Source: Chloroflexota bacterium
GTDB taxonomy: Bacteria > Chloroflexota > Limnocylindria > Limnocylindrales > CSP1-4
Direction: 5' to 3'
Length of the DNA: 9,775 bases
NCBI GenBank assembly: GCA_013695505.1
Contig: JACDAH010000246.1
Span: 1-9,775 of the forward strand
Shown here one piece after another: positions 1-6,171 of this stretch (within the stretch, counting starts at the first letter, position 1; every line of letters starts with the position of its first letter). A program made the position numbers and the translations under genes. The notes under the pieces were generated by a model, which worked only from the letters and a program-made list of their open reading frames with translations, was not told the DNA's origin and searched no databases.

Positions 1-1377
1 ATCCTCGAGCTGGGCGAGGGCGTCTTCGAGGTCAAGGCGACCAACGGCGACACGCACCTCGGCGGCGACGACTTCGACCAGCGCGTCATCGAATGGCTGC
101 TCGCGGAGTTCAAGAAGGACCAGGGGATCGACCTCTCGAAGGATCCCCAGGCGCTCCAGCGGCTCAAAGAGGCGGCCGAGAAGGCGAAGATCGAGCTCAG
201 CTCGACGTCCTCGACCGAGATCAACCTGCCCTACGTCACCGCCGACGCGTCCGGGCCGAAGCACCTCGTCGTGACTCTGACCCGGGCCAAGCTCGAGGAT
301 CTCGTCCGCGACCTCGTCGAGAAGACGCGCAAGCCGGTCGAGGCCGCGCTCAAGGACGCCGGGCTCAAGGCCGGCGACATCGACGAGGTCATTCTCGTCG
401 GCGGCATGACCCGGATGCCCGCCGTCGTCGAGGCCGTCAAGGCGATGTTCGGGGGCAAGGAGCCGCACAAGGGCGTCAACCCGGACGAGGTCGTCGGCAT
501 CGGTGCCGCGATCCAGGCCGGCGTGCTGGCGGGTGACGTCAAGGACGTCCTCCTGCTCGATGTCACGCCGCTGTCGCTCGGGATCGAGACGCTCGGTGGC
601 GTCATGACCAAGCTGATCGACCGCAACACGACGATCCCGACGTCGAAGTCGCAGGTCTTCTCGACGGCCTCGGACAACCAGGGCCAGGTCGAGATCCACG
701 TCCTCCAGGGCGAGCGCGAGTTCGCGGCCGACAACAAGACTCTCGGGCGGTTCATCCTCGACGGGATCCCTCCGGCGCCGCGCGGGGTGCCCCAGGTCGA
801 GGTGACGTTCGACATCGACGCGAACGGCATCCTCGACGTCAAGGCCAAGGACCGGGCGACCTCGAAGGAGCAGCAGGTCCGGATCACCGCGTCCTCGATG
901 CTCTCGAAGGACGATGTCGACAAGATGGTCCGCGAGGCGTCCGAGCATGCCGATGAGGACAAGCAGCGCCGCGAGGAGGTCGAGATCCGCAACCAGGCGG
1001 AGCAGCTGACCTACCAGGCGGAGCGGGTCCTCAAGGATCTCGGCGACAAGGTGTCGTCGGAGGACAAGGCGGCCGTCGAAACCCAGGTGTCGTCACTCCG
1101 TGACGCGCTCAAGGGCTCCGACATCGGGGCGATCACGTCCGGCGCGACGGCGCTTGGCGAGACGCTCAACAAGGTCTCGACCGCGGCCTATCAGGCGGCC
1201 GCGGCTGAGGACTCGGCCAACGGCTCCGGCGACGGTGAAGGTGCCGGCGCCGAGGGAGAGGGCGGAGGCCCGGGCGCAGACGGTGAGCCCGAGGCTGAGC
1301 CGGCCGGCGCCCGTGCCGGCGGCGGGTCGTCGGACTCATCGGACGATACGGTCGAGGGTGAGTTCAAGGAGGTCTGA
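1..1377 (+). CDS. dnaK: Molecular chaperone DnaK (Hsp70), 3' part; start lies outside the window
   Basis: Frame 1 is open from the first base to the TGA at 1375-1377 and gives 458 residues of a protein normally a little over 600 long, so about the first third is missing. DnaK is the cytoplasmic Hsp70 chaperone: ATP binding and hydrolysis in the N-terminal domain control peptide binding in the C-terminal domain. Visible parts are the late nucleotide-binding domain ([11 protein letters not shown] near residue 20, then VGGMTRMP at about 133-140), the interdomain linker running into [14 protein letters not shown] (from residue 187), the beta substrate-binding domain (about 190-300), the helical lid (about 305-390) and a Gly/Glu/Ser-rich disordered tail ending EGEFKEV. 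A small oddity is ITASSML where the family usually has ITASSGL. No grpE or dnaJ follows; the next gene is convergent. The identification is secure. Confidence 0.97.
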   Translation: MLELGEGVFEVKATNGDTHLGGDDFDQRVIEWLLAEFKKDQGIDLSKDPQALQRLKEAAEKAKIELSSTSSTEINLPYVTADASGPKHLVVTLTRAKLEDLVRDLVEKTRKPVEAALKDAGLKAGDIDEVILVGGMTRMPAVVEAVKAMFGGKEPHKGVNPDEVVGIGAAIQAGVLAGDVKDVLLLDVTPLSLGIETLGGVMTKLIDRNTTIPTSKSQVFSTASDNQGQVEIHVLQGEREFAADNKTLGRFILDGIPPAPRGVPQVEVTFDIDANGILDVKAKDRATSKEQQVRITASSMLSKDDVDKMVREASEHADEDKQRREEVEIRNQAEQLTYQAERVLKDLGDKVSSEDKAAVETQVSSLRDALKGSDIGAITSGATALGETLNKVSTAAYQAAAAEDSANGSGDGEGAGAEGEGGGPGADGEPEAEPAGARAGGGSSDSSDDTVEGEFKEV

Positions 1378-1379
1378 GC

Positions 1380-1405
1380 CGCCTCGGCCCCGCAAGCTCG
1401 AGGCG
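1380..1405 (+). terminator. Short hairpin just after dnaK, possible terminator
   Basis: CGCCTCG at 1380-1386 pairs perfectly with CGAGGCG at 1399-1405 around a 12-nt loop, starting 3 bases after the dnaK stop. No T-run follows, so it is not a canonical intrinsic terminator. It may only stabilise the mRNA 3' end or assist another mode of termination. In DNA this GC-rich a 7-bp stem can arise by chance. Confidence 0.3.
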
Positions 1406-1426
1406 CCCGATCGGTGGCTCCCGGCT

Positions 1427-1515
1427 GGGCGCGTCTCGGGCACGGACCCGGTCGTGGCGGGCGCGTCTCAGGGCCGGCGCGTCTCGGCCGCGGCCCGGTC
1501 TGCACGTCTCGGGCG
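1427..1515. repeat. Irregular cluster of a GCGCGTCTCGG motif
   Basis: The 11-bp motif GCGCGTCTCGG appears at 1429-1439, as GCGCGTCTCAG at 1461-1471, at 1477-1487, and as GCACGTCTCGG at 1502-1512. The first and last copies are followed by a CGGACCC or TGGACCC block. Spacings are 32, 16 and 25 bp, so this is not a clean tandem array. It lies between the dnaK stop and repeat element A, in DNA with no convincing gene. It may be a decayed repeat, a protein-binding cluster, or low-complexity GC-rich drift. Confidence 0.4.
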
Positions 1516-1533
1516 TGGACCCGGGCGCGCGTC

Positions 1534-1688
1534 CTGACAGGCGAATCTCTGCCGGTCGTTAGCGAGACCGGTCGCGACACTCGACCGCCTGGCGATCGCC
1601 TGTCAGGAGCTCGGGCCGGATCCACGCTCACTGGTCAGGCGGCGGCGGCGGACGCGCTGCCTTGCGACCGCCTGAGTGTCGCCTGACA
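1534..1688. repeat. 155-bp dispersed repeat element, copy A
   Basis: This segment aligns without gaps to 2409-2563 at an offset of 875 bp. By eye the first 72 bp match at 63 positions and the last 35 bp at 30; the middle is much less alike. It contains three versions of one 24-bp module with ends CGACCGCCTG and TCGCCTGTCA. One is inverted (1534-1558, starting CTGACAGGCGA), and two are direct (1582-1605 and 1665-1688). The inverted copy and first direct copy could fold into an imperfect hairpin with 11 bp and 6 bp paired at the two ends, around a 23-nt loop containing the palindrome GACCGGTC. It lies at the 3' end of the HTH-nuclease gene and supplies that gene's stop codon. No transposase-like gene is attached. 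Confidence 0.85.
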
Positions 1689-2343
1689 AAAACCACAGGC
1701 CGCGCAGCGGCCGTCGTCGGTGCGGAGCGGCAAGCCAGCGCCGCACCTCTCGGGCGCGGTCCGGGAACGCGTTTCCGAACGTTGCCGCATGCGCCTCAAT
1801 CCGGCGCCGGGCGGTGCGATCGTCCTTGATCACGAGCAACCGCCAGATCGCGACCGCATCCCAGCCGCGTCCGCGACCGATCTGTGGCGAGAGGCGCTCC
1901 TTTCGATCCAGCGTCACAAGCGTGGCCTGGACGTCCGGTACGACCGACTTCACCTCGACCACGAGCAGCACTCGCGTCGCCGGATGGAAGGCCAGGATAT
2001 CGATCGAGCCGCGCTCGCCGAAGATGTTGAACGAGACCTCCGTCGCGACGAGCCAGCCGCCCCGTTGGAGGATCCCGACGAGCTGCTCGACGATGGCGGC
2101 ATGGGCAGCGTCGAGCAGCCGGCCGAGCTCCTCGCCGTTCCATGACAGGCGGCAAGTCACCCGTGCACCGAGAGCGCCGGCGACCTTGTCCAGCGTCTGG
2201 ACGGTGACCTTGCTCGCATGACCCTGCTCGATCCGCGCAACCACACCGCGAGACACCTTCGCTTCTCGCGCGAGCTCGTCCTGGGTCCAACTCTTGCGGA
2301 TCCGCAGCGCCTTCAGACCTCGGCCGAACCCGACATCGTCCAT
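1603..2343 (-). CDS. XRE-family HTH protein fused to a PD-(D/E)XK nuclease-like domain
   Basis: From the ATG at 2343 this encodes 246 residues. An XRE-type HTH spans about residues 8-60 (TQDELAREAKVSRGVVARIE at 20-39). A second domain at about 75-205 has the order expected of a PD-(D/E)XK fold: a Glu in ATEVSFN (E102), GSIDILAFHP (D115) and LLVVEVKS (E130, K132), then helices and a final strand GLWFL. Related HTH-plus-nuclease-fold proteins are familiar from high-GC bacteria but I know of no established function; DNA binding and cleavage are inferred. An in-frame ATG at 2391 would add 16 residues; I prefer 2343 because MDDVGFGRGLKALR is a typical family start, though neither has a clear ribosome binding site. 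The last 27 residues (S220 on, starting SGDTQAVARQ) are Arg-rich and encoded by repeat element A, so the original C-terminus was probably just after GLWFL. Repeats flank both sides of the gene. Confidence 0.88.
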   Translation of the reverse strand: MDDVGFGRGLKALRIRKSWTQDELAREAKVSRGVVARIEQGHASKVTVQTLDKVAGALGARVTCRLSWNGEELGRLLDAAHAAIVEQLVGILQRGGWLVATEVSFNIFGERGSIDILAFHPATRVLLVVEVKSVVPDVQATLVTLDRKERLSPQIGRGRGWDAVAIWRLLVIKDDRTARRRIEAHAATFGNAFPDRAREVRRWLAAPHRRRPLRGLWFLSGDTQAVARQRVRRRRLTSERGSGPSS

Positions 2344-2375
2344 CCCGAGAGCATGAACCCAGGCGATGCACCGGC

Positions 2376-2382
2376 AGTTATC
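2376..2382 (-). promoter_or_regulatory. Possible -10 hexamer for the HTH-nuclease gene
   Basis: On the minus strand the sequence GATAACT stands 32 nt upstream of the preferred ATG at 2343. It is one of the few AT-richer spots nearby. No good -35 box is visible at the normal distance. If it is real, the transcript would start near 2369 and exclude the alternative ATG at 2391. This is weak support only. Confidence 0.2.
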
Positions 2383-2408
2383 AACGATCATCTGGTGATC
2401 GGCCAGAT

Positions 2409-2563
2409 CTGACCGGCGAATCTCAGCAGGTCGTTAGCGGGACCCGTCCTGACGCTCGACCGCCTGGCGATCGCTTGTCAAAGGTTGCTGCGCTGTTCAC
2501 GCGTGGGGTCCGCGGCGCGGCGGGGGAGGCGTTGCCTGGCGACCGCCTGAGGATCGCGTGACA
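2409..2563. repeat. 155-bp dispersed repeat element, copy B
   Basis: Same orientation and length as copy A at 1534-1688. The inverted module is at 2409-2433 (CTGACCGGCGA...), and the direct modules at 2457-2480 and 2540-2563. Spacings from inverted to first direct module (48 bp) and first to second direct module (83 bp) equal those of copy A exactly, although the sequence between the two direct modules has diverged strongly. It sits between the start of the HTH-nuclease gene and the stop of the membrane-protein gene at 2617. In copy B the equivalent minus-strand frame (DPQAVARQR) is also open but belongs to no gene. Confidence 0.85.
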
Positions 2564-2616
2564 CAAAGTTGCACGCGAGAGCGGCCGCGGTGGCGAGGGC
2601 GGCCCCGGCGGCGGCA

Positions 2617-3486
2617 CTACGGCGCCGAACTGACAGGCGGACTGGCGCGCATCTGCTCGAGCACGTCGGCGAGGGACAAGTTCGGGACGAACTCGGTCGT
2701 GACTCGCGGCCCGTCGATCGGCCACAGCTGCCACGCCTGGAGAACGCCAACGAGGCCGTTCCGTGGCGAGTCGTCGCCGACGAAGACCAAATACCGGTCG
2801 CCGATGGCGATGTCATCCATGAAGCCGCCCATCAAGTACCGCTGACACCCGATCGTGCCGCCCGGAATCCAGATCGTGATCACCGGCGCGACGGGGACGC
2901 CGCGGATCGTCTCCTCGACCTCGATCCGGATCAGACGAATGACGTCCGCCGCCTCGGACCGTTCCGGTCTCGTGACGGGCGCCCGTCCGCCGGGCGTGTT
3001 CCACTGCGCGGCTCCGACGCCGGTCACTCGCCCGACGACGACCGTTTGCGAATTCGCGGCATCCTCGGCCGGTGTCGTGACCATCCGGTCGTAGGTCGTC
3101 ATGCGCGTGAGGCACGGCGGTGGCAGCTCTTCCGGCGGCTCGGCCGGATCGAGCGGCACGATCGCAACGGGCTCGACGGGCCCCGACGCGGGCCCGGGCG
3201 CGGAAGCGGGCGGTGGCTTGACGGCGACGCCCGAGGCGTCAGGCGAGCCAGCGATCGACCCATCGCCCGCGGGCCGGCTTGCAACCGGCGCAGGAAATCC
3301 GAGACGCCCGCCGAGCATGATCCCGCCGACGACCATCACCGCGACCATGACCCCGAGAGCAGCGGCGAAGGCCGGTCCGATCGGCCGTCGGCGGGCGACG
3401 TCACGCGGCCGGTCGGCAACGAACGGCTCGATCCGGGCGAAGCGAACCGCGAACCGGCCGAAGGTCTCGTCGTCGCGGTCGGTCAT
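2617..3486 (-). CDS. Single-pass membrane protein paired with the ECF sigma factor
   Basis: This encodes 289 residues. A cytoplasmic, charged N-terminus (1-36) is followed by one transmembrane segment at about 37-60, a Pro/Ala/Ser-rich linker (about 65-125), and a beta-rich outer domain (about 145-285: VVVGRVTGV, IRIEVEETIRG, ITIWIPGG, DRYLVFVGDD). Cys125 and Cys214 could form a disulfide outside the membrane. Its ATG (3484-3486) overlaps the sigma-factor stop as ATGA, and GGAG stands 8 nt upstream. That coupling suggests an anti-sigma or signal-sensing role, but the HxxxCxxC motif of zinc anti-sigma factors is absent and I recognise no named domain. The N-terminal 36 residues are the only part available to contact a cytoplasmic sigma factor. 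It could instead be a target co-expressed with the sigma factor. Confidence 0.82.
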   Translation of the reverse strand: MTDRDDETFGRFAVRFARIEPFVADRPRDVARRRPIGPAFAAALGVMVAVMVVGGIMLGGRLGFPAPVASRPAGDGSIAGSPDASGVAVKPPPASAPGPASGPVEPVAIVPLDPAEPPEELPPPCLTRMTTYDRMVTTPAEDAANSQTVVVGRVTGVGAAQWNTPGGRAPVTRPERSEAADVIRLIRIEVEETIRGVPVAPVITIWIPGGTIGCQRYLMGGFMDDIAIGDRYLVFVGDDSPRNGLVGVLQAWQLWPIDGPRVTTEFVPNLSLADVLEQMRASPPVSSAP

Positions 3487-3986
3487 CGCAGCAGCTCCGG
3501 GTGATGGCGGAGGACCTCGAGGGCGCGCGCGACGAGTGAGCGGACCCCGGATTCGGAGAGGCCCATGATCGTTGCAATGTCGGCGTCGGTGAGGTCGCGC
3601 TGGTAGCGCAGGACAAGCACCTCACGCTGGCGGTCGGTCAACGCCCTGGCCACGGCACCGAACCAGAGCCAGAACTCCGTCCCGGCCTCGCCCGCGTCAG
3701 ATCGGACCGGGCGCGATGGTCCGAGCGCCAGACGAGCCAGACGCCGGGCGCGACGCCAGCGGTCGGTCGCGATCCGGCGGGCGGTCAGGAGCAGCCATGG
3801 CAGCGCTGGCTCGGGTACGCGATCCCACGCCCGGAGCGCCCGCTCGAAGGTCTCGGCCGCGATCTCGTCAGCGTCGGCGGGGGATGCAGTCAGCCCGAGC
3901 AGGTAGCGATGGACATCCCGGAAGTGGTCCGCGTAGACGCGCTCGATATCGACGAGACGCGGCCGCACGGCCATCCGCACGGGCAT
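3483..3986 (-). CDS. ECF-type RNA polymerase sigma factor (sigma-70 family)
   Basis: This encodes 167 residues, a usual size for an ECF sigma factor. Sigma region 2 spans about 17-82 (VYADHFRDVHRYLLGL, DEIAAETFERALRAW, PWLLLTARRIATDRWRR) and binds the -10 element and core polymerase. Region 4 spans about 107-160 (ALTDRQREVLVLRYQRDLTD, then the HTH IATIMGLSESGVRSLVARAL) and reads the -35 element. Regions 1.1 and 3 are absent, as expected of this class. The ATG at 3986 is chosen because GAGGGA (3996-4001) lies 9 nt upstream. A GTG at 4034 would add 16 acidic residues. The gene overlaps the next, a membrane protein, by 4 bp, the typical pairing of a sigma factor with its regulator. The regulon cannot be read from this window. 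Confidence 0.93.
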   Translation of the reverse strand: MPVRMAVRPRLVDIERVYADHFRDVHRYLLGLTASPADADEIAAETFERALRAWDRVPEPALPWLLLTARRIATDRWRRARRLARLALGPSRPVRSDAGEAGTEFWLWFGAVARALTDRQREVLVLRYQRDLTDADIATIMGLSESGVRSLVARALEVLRHHPELLR

Positions 3987-3995
3987 GACAAGTGG

Positions 3996-4001
3996 TCCCT
4001 C
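3996..4001 (-). promoter_or_regulatory. Ribosome binding site deciding the sigma-factor start
   Basis: GAGGGA on the minus strand, 9 nt before the ATG at 3984-3986. It favours the shorter sigma-factor form over the GTG start at 4034. Confidence 0.55.
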
Positions 4002-4052
4002 GTCTTCGTCCGGACCCGCCATCAGCTGGTACACACCCCAACAACGAACGAG

Positions 4053-4079
4053 CGGGGCCGCGCGTCCCGCGTGACCCCG
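4053..4079 (-). terminator. Terminator-like hairpin between the prenyltransferase and sigma-factor genes
   Basis: On the minus strand a 12-bp stem begins CGGGG and ends CCCCG, with one G-U pair and one A-C mismatch around a 3-nt GGA loop. It is followed by a moderately T-rich stretch (CTCGTTCGTTGTT). It begins 16 nt after the prenyltransferase stop. It would separate that operon from the sigma-factor pair, although the T tract is interrupted and termination may be partial. Confidence 0.5.
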
Positions 4080-4095
4080 CCCGTCGGTGGTCGGA

Positions 4096-5514
4096 TCAGC
4101 CGAGGAAGAGGTCGACCGACGGCGCCACCGCGCCCAGGATCAGGACCACCGCGTAGCCGGCGAGCAGGAGCAGCCCGGCGTAGAGGTGGACCTTGACGTT
4201 GACGCCCATCACCGCCATCAAGCCGTACGGGTTGTCGTAGTTCGGCTCGAGGCCGCGCGACACCTGGAGGGCGAGCGGGATCGTGAGCAGGGCAAGGAGT
4301 GCCGGGATCGGCAGAAGCCCGACGGCCACGCCGGCCACGAGGATGACGTAGGCCGCGATCGCCGCCACCCGGTAGCCACCGATGACCGTGGCCTTCGAGA
4401 GCCGGACGGGCAGCGTCCGCTTGCCGACGCGGGCGTCGCCGCGCCGATCCGGGATCTCGTTGACATACAGAATCAGCATCACGAGCAGGGCGATCGGGAG
4501 CGAGGCGACGAACGGCTCCCAGGACAGCTCGCCGCGGGTCTGGACGACATAGGCGCCGAGCAGCATCAGGGGTCCGAAACCGATCGCGACGGCGACCTCG
4601 CCGAGCCCGCGATAGACGAACTTCAGCGGTGGGGCGGTGTAGCCGATGCTCACGATGAAGCCGGCGACGCCGATGATCAGCAGCTCGGGCGAGCCGCGAA
4701 GGGCGAGCAGGAGGAGGCCGATGAGCCCCGCGGCGACGTAGAAGGTCGTCGCCAGCCCGGCCATCTGGCGGAACGACACGAGGCCGTACTGGATGACCCG
4801 CGAGCCGCCGCTGAATTGGGTCGGCGTGACGTTGGCCTCGTCGGCGCCCTGGACGCTGTCGAAGACATCGTTGGCGACATTCAGGCCGAGTTGGACGAAC
4901 GCCGATCCGATGACCGTCAGGATGGCGGTCGGCGGGTCGAAGAACCCCTGGCGAGTTGCGATGACGATGCCGAGCACGACCGGGACGATCGTTGCCGACA
5001 GGAACGGCAGGCGCGTGGTCCGGAGGGCGAGCCAGCCGAACGAGAGCTTCGGCTTGACCGGTGTGCCGCGCTCGACCGAAAGTGCGTCGAAGTACTTCTT
5101 GGACTGTGCGGTCGAGCGCTCGGAGTACTCGAAGAATGGGACCTCGGCCTCGTCCCAGCCCCAGGCCCGCGCGGCACGGAACGTCATCCGGTCACCGACC
5201 GTCGCCGCGCGACCCCAGACCGTCACGTGTCGGCGCTCGTCGTAGCCGTAGCCCGGCTGCGGTCTGATGTGGGAGCCGGTAAGACTGACGTCTACGCCGG
5301 TCGGGACCGTGAACCCGGCCGGCGCGCGAAAGCTCGCCGTGCCGCCCGGTGCGTCGATGTCGGCGGTGAGGGCGACGCTCATCGGATAGCCCGCATCGTC
5401 CACGAATGTCAGGATCTGGTATGGGTAGCTCGCCAGCTTGGTGAGCCCGGCCGCAACGTCGAGGGCGGGCGTGCGTGGCATCGGCTCATTCCTGGCGGCG
5501 GTCGCGGCTGCCAT
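4096..5514 (-). CDS. Split-barrel (PPOX-like) domain fused to a UbiA/MenA-type prenyltransferase
   Basis: This encodes 472 residues. Residues about 20-150 look like a flavin/F420-binding split barrel of the pyridoxamine 5'-phosphate oxidase superfamily; that assignment is tentative. Residues about 160-472 are a polytopic UbiA-superfamily prenyltransferase with about eight or nine membrane helices. The first Asp-rich motif is NDVFDSVQGAD (215-225) and the second is NEIPDRRGD (352-360), followed by GKRTLPVRL. These motifs bind Mg2+ and the prenyl diphosphate, and the second resembles MenA, which prenylates 1,4-dihydroxy-2-naphthoate in menaquinone synthesis; the substrate is inferred. UbiA proteins are usually near 300 residues, so the N-terminal domain is an addition. 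The ATG (5512-5514) overlaps the upstream PPOX stop as TGATG, with AAGG 10 nt before it. An internal ATG at 5481 is possible. The frame stays open upstream, but that stretch overlaps the PPOX gene. Confidence 0.9.
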   Translation of the reverse strand: MAAATAARNEPMPRTPALDVAAGLTKLASYPYQILTFVDDAGYPMSVALTADIDAPGGTASFRAPAGFTVPTGVDVSLTGSHIRPQPGYGYDERRHVTVWGRAATVGDRMTFRAARAWGWDEAEVPFFEYSERSTAQSKKYFDALSVERGTPVKPKLSFGWLALRTTRLPFLSATIVPVVLGIVIATRQGFFDPPTAILTVIGSAFVQLGLNVANDVFDSVQGADEANVTPTQFSGGSRVIQYGLVSFRQMAGLATTFYVAAGLIGLLLLALRGSPELLIIGVAGFIVSIGYTAPPLKFVYRGLGEVAVAIGFGPLMLLGAYVVQTRGELSWEPFVASLPIALLVMLILYVNEIPDRRGDARVGKRTLPVRLSKATVIGGYRVAAIAAYVILVAGVAVGLLPIPALLALLTIPLALQVSRGLEPNYDNPYGLMAVMGVNVKVHLYAGLLLLAGYAVVLILGAVAPSVDLFLG

Positions 5515-5996
5515 CACGCGGCCGCCTTGCCGGCGTCGCTGACGACCGGGGCCGTCGCGGGACTGCCGTCGGCCCAGTAGAGGACCTGCCGCGGCGTGAT
5601 CTCGATCAACGATCGCTCGAAGAACAGCGGCAGCGCGACCCGAGCCTTCAGGAAATACACGATCGAGGGCTCCTTCTTCTCCCAGATCGGGAGGAGGCGC
5701 TCCCAGCCGCCGTGGGGGTCTTCCTCGATGACCCGCGCGTCGCCCTGGATCGTCACCCGGTCCGTGCGGCCGCCGACCGCGACCGGATCGGTGATCGACA
5801 GCGAGACCTTCGGGTTCGCCTTGATGTGCTCGAGCTTGCGGGAGAACAGCGTCGAGGACGTGAGGTAGATCTTCTCGCCGTCGTAGAGCGGGATCAGGGG
5901 GTAGGTGACCGGATGGCCGGAGCCATCGACGACGGTCAGCTCGCCGACGAGCGCTGCATTCAGCAGCTCCTCGACGGGGTCCGGGAGAGTGCTCAT
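5514..5996 (-). CDS. Pyridoxamine 5'-phosphate oxidase-family (split-barrel) protein
   Basis: This encodes 160 residues, the usual size of small PPOX-superfamily proteins, which bind FMN, F420 or haem and often act as flavin- or F420-dependent reductases. Recognisable stretches are ELTVVDGSGHPVTYPLIPLYDG (20-41, two strands), KIYLTSSTLFSRKLEHIKAN (42-61), KVSLSITDP (63-71) and VTIQGDARVIEE (81-92), the order of strands in the split barrel. The cofactor cannot be decided from sequence alone. The start is supported by AAGGAG 8 nt upstream. It is the first gene of a two-gene unit: its TGA overlaps the ATG of the split-barrel/prenyltransferase fusion, so both are probably translated together. A palindromic site lies about 30 bp upstream. 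Confidence 0.9.
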   Translation of the reverse strand: MSTLPDPVEELLNAALVGELTVVDGSGHPVTYPLIPLYDGEKIYLTSSTLFSRKLEHIKANPKVSLSITDPVAVGGRTDRVTIQGDARVIEEDPHGGWERLLPIWEKKEPSIVYFLKARVALPLFFERSLIEITPRQVLYWADGSPATAPVVSDAGKAAA

Positions 5997-6004
5997 GGTG
6001 ATGG

Positions 6005-6010
6005 CTCCTT
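6005..6010 (-). promoter_or_regulatory. Ribosome binding site of the PPOX gene
   Basis: AAGGAG on the minus strand, 8 nt before the ATG at 5994-5996. It is the clearest Shine-Dalgarno in the window and fixes this start. Confidence 0.7.
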
Positions 6011-6025
6011 GGCCAGCGTTTCTTT

Positions 6026-6045
6026 GTGCTACCAGAAGCTAGCAC
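6026..6045. promoter_or_regulatory. Palindromic operator candidate upstream of the PPOX-prenyltransferase pair
   Basis: GTGCTA (6026-6031) and TAGCAC (6040-6045) are perfect inverted half-sites separated by 8 bp. The site lies 30 bp upstream of the PPOX start, in the 175-bp gap between that gene and the divergent gene at 6172, where a repressor would overlap the promoter. It stands out in an AT-richer patch of otherwise GC-rich DNA. It might instead be a weak RNA hairpin in the leader. Confidence 0.4.
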
Positions 6046-6171
6046 GTTTTGGCGAGGATCGCAAGGCAGCCGGTGGCGATTGCCTCGAGCAATGCGGCGG
6101 TTCAGAATGGCGCCGTCAGCGGCGGCATGGGGTCCTGCCGCCGACCGTCATCGGTCACGCCGAGGGAGCAC

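Noticed and set aside
231..992. Minus-strand open frame opposite dnaK
   Set aside because: Ser/Thr/Arg-rich antisense frame of a certain DnaK coding region.
1592..1599. GCGATCGC octamer, as in the cyanobacterial HIP1 repeat (also at 2467-2474)
   Set aside because: It occurs as part of the 24-bp module in both elements. With only these two copies noticed and no other cyanobacterial sign, it is probably incidental.
1191..1686. Small open frames on both strands between dnaK and the HTH gene
   Set aside because: Composed of Arg/Pro/Gly runs produced by GC-rich repeats; they cross the dnaK end or the repeat element and have no domain or ribosome binding site.
1534..2563. CRISPR array or insertion sequence
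   Set aside because: There are six modules in mixed orientation with unequal spacers, no cas genes, no transposase, and no clear target-site duplication.
2569..3504. Plus-strand open frame of 311 codons opposite the membrane protein
   Set aside because: Arg/Asp-rich shadow without recognisable structure. The minus-strand gene has a membrane segment, a ribosome binding site and an ATGA overlap.
4087..5580. Long plus-strand open frame (497 codons) opposite the prenyltransferase fusion
   Set aside because: Its product is Arg/Asp/Glu-rich low complexity without domains, typical of the antisense frame of a high-GC gene. The minus strand has clear UbiA motifs.
5515..6045. Upstream in-frame extension of the prenyltransferase gene to 6045
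   Set aside because: It overlaps the PPOX gene entirely, reads as Arg/Gly/Pro-rich nonsense, and the TGATG junction gives a natural start at 5514.
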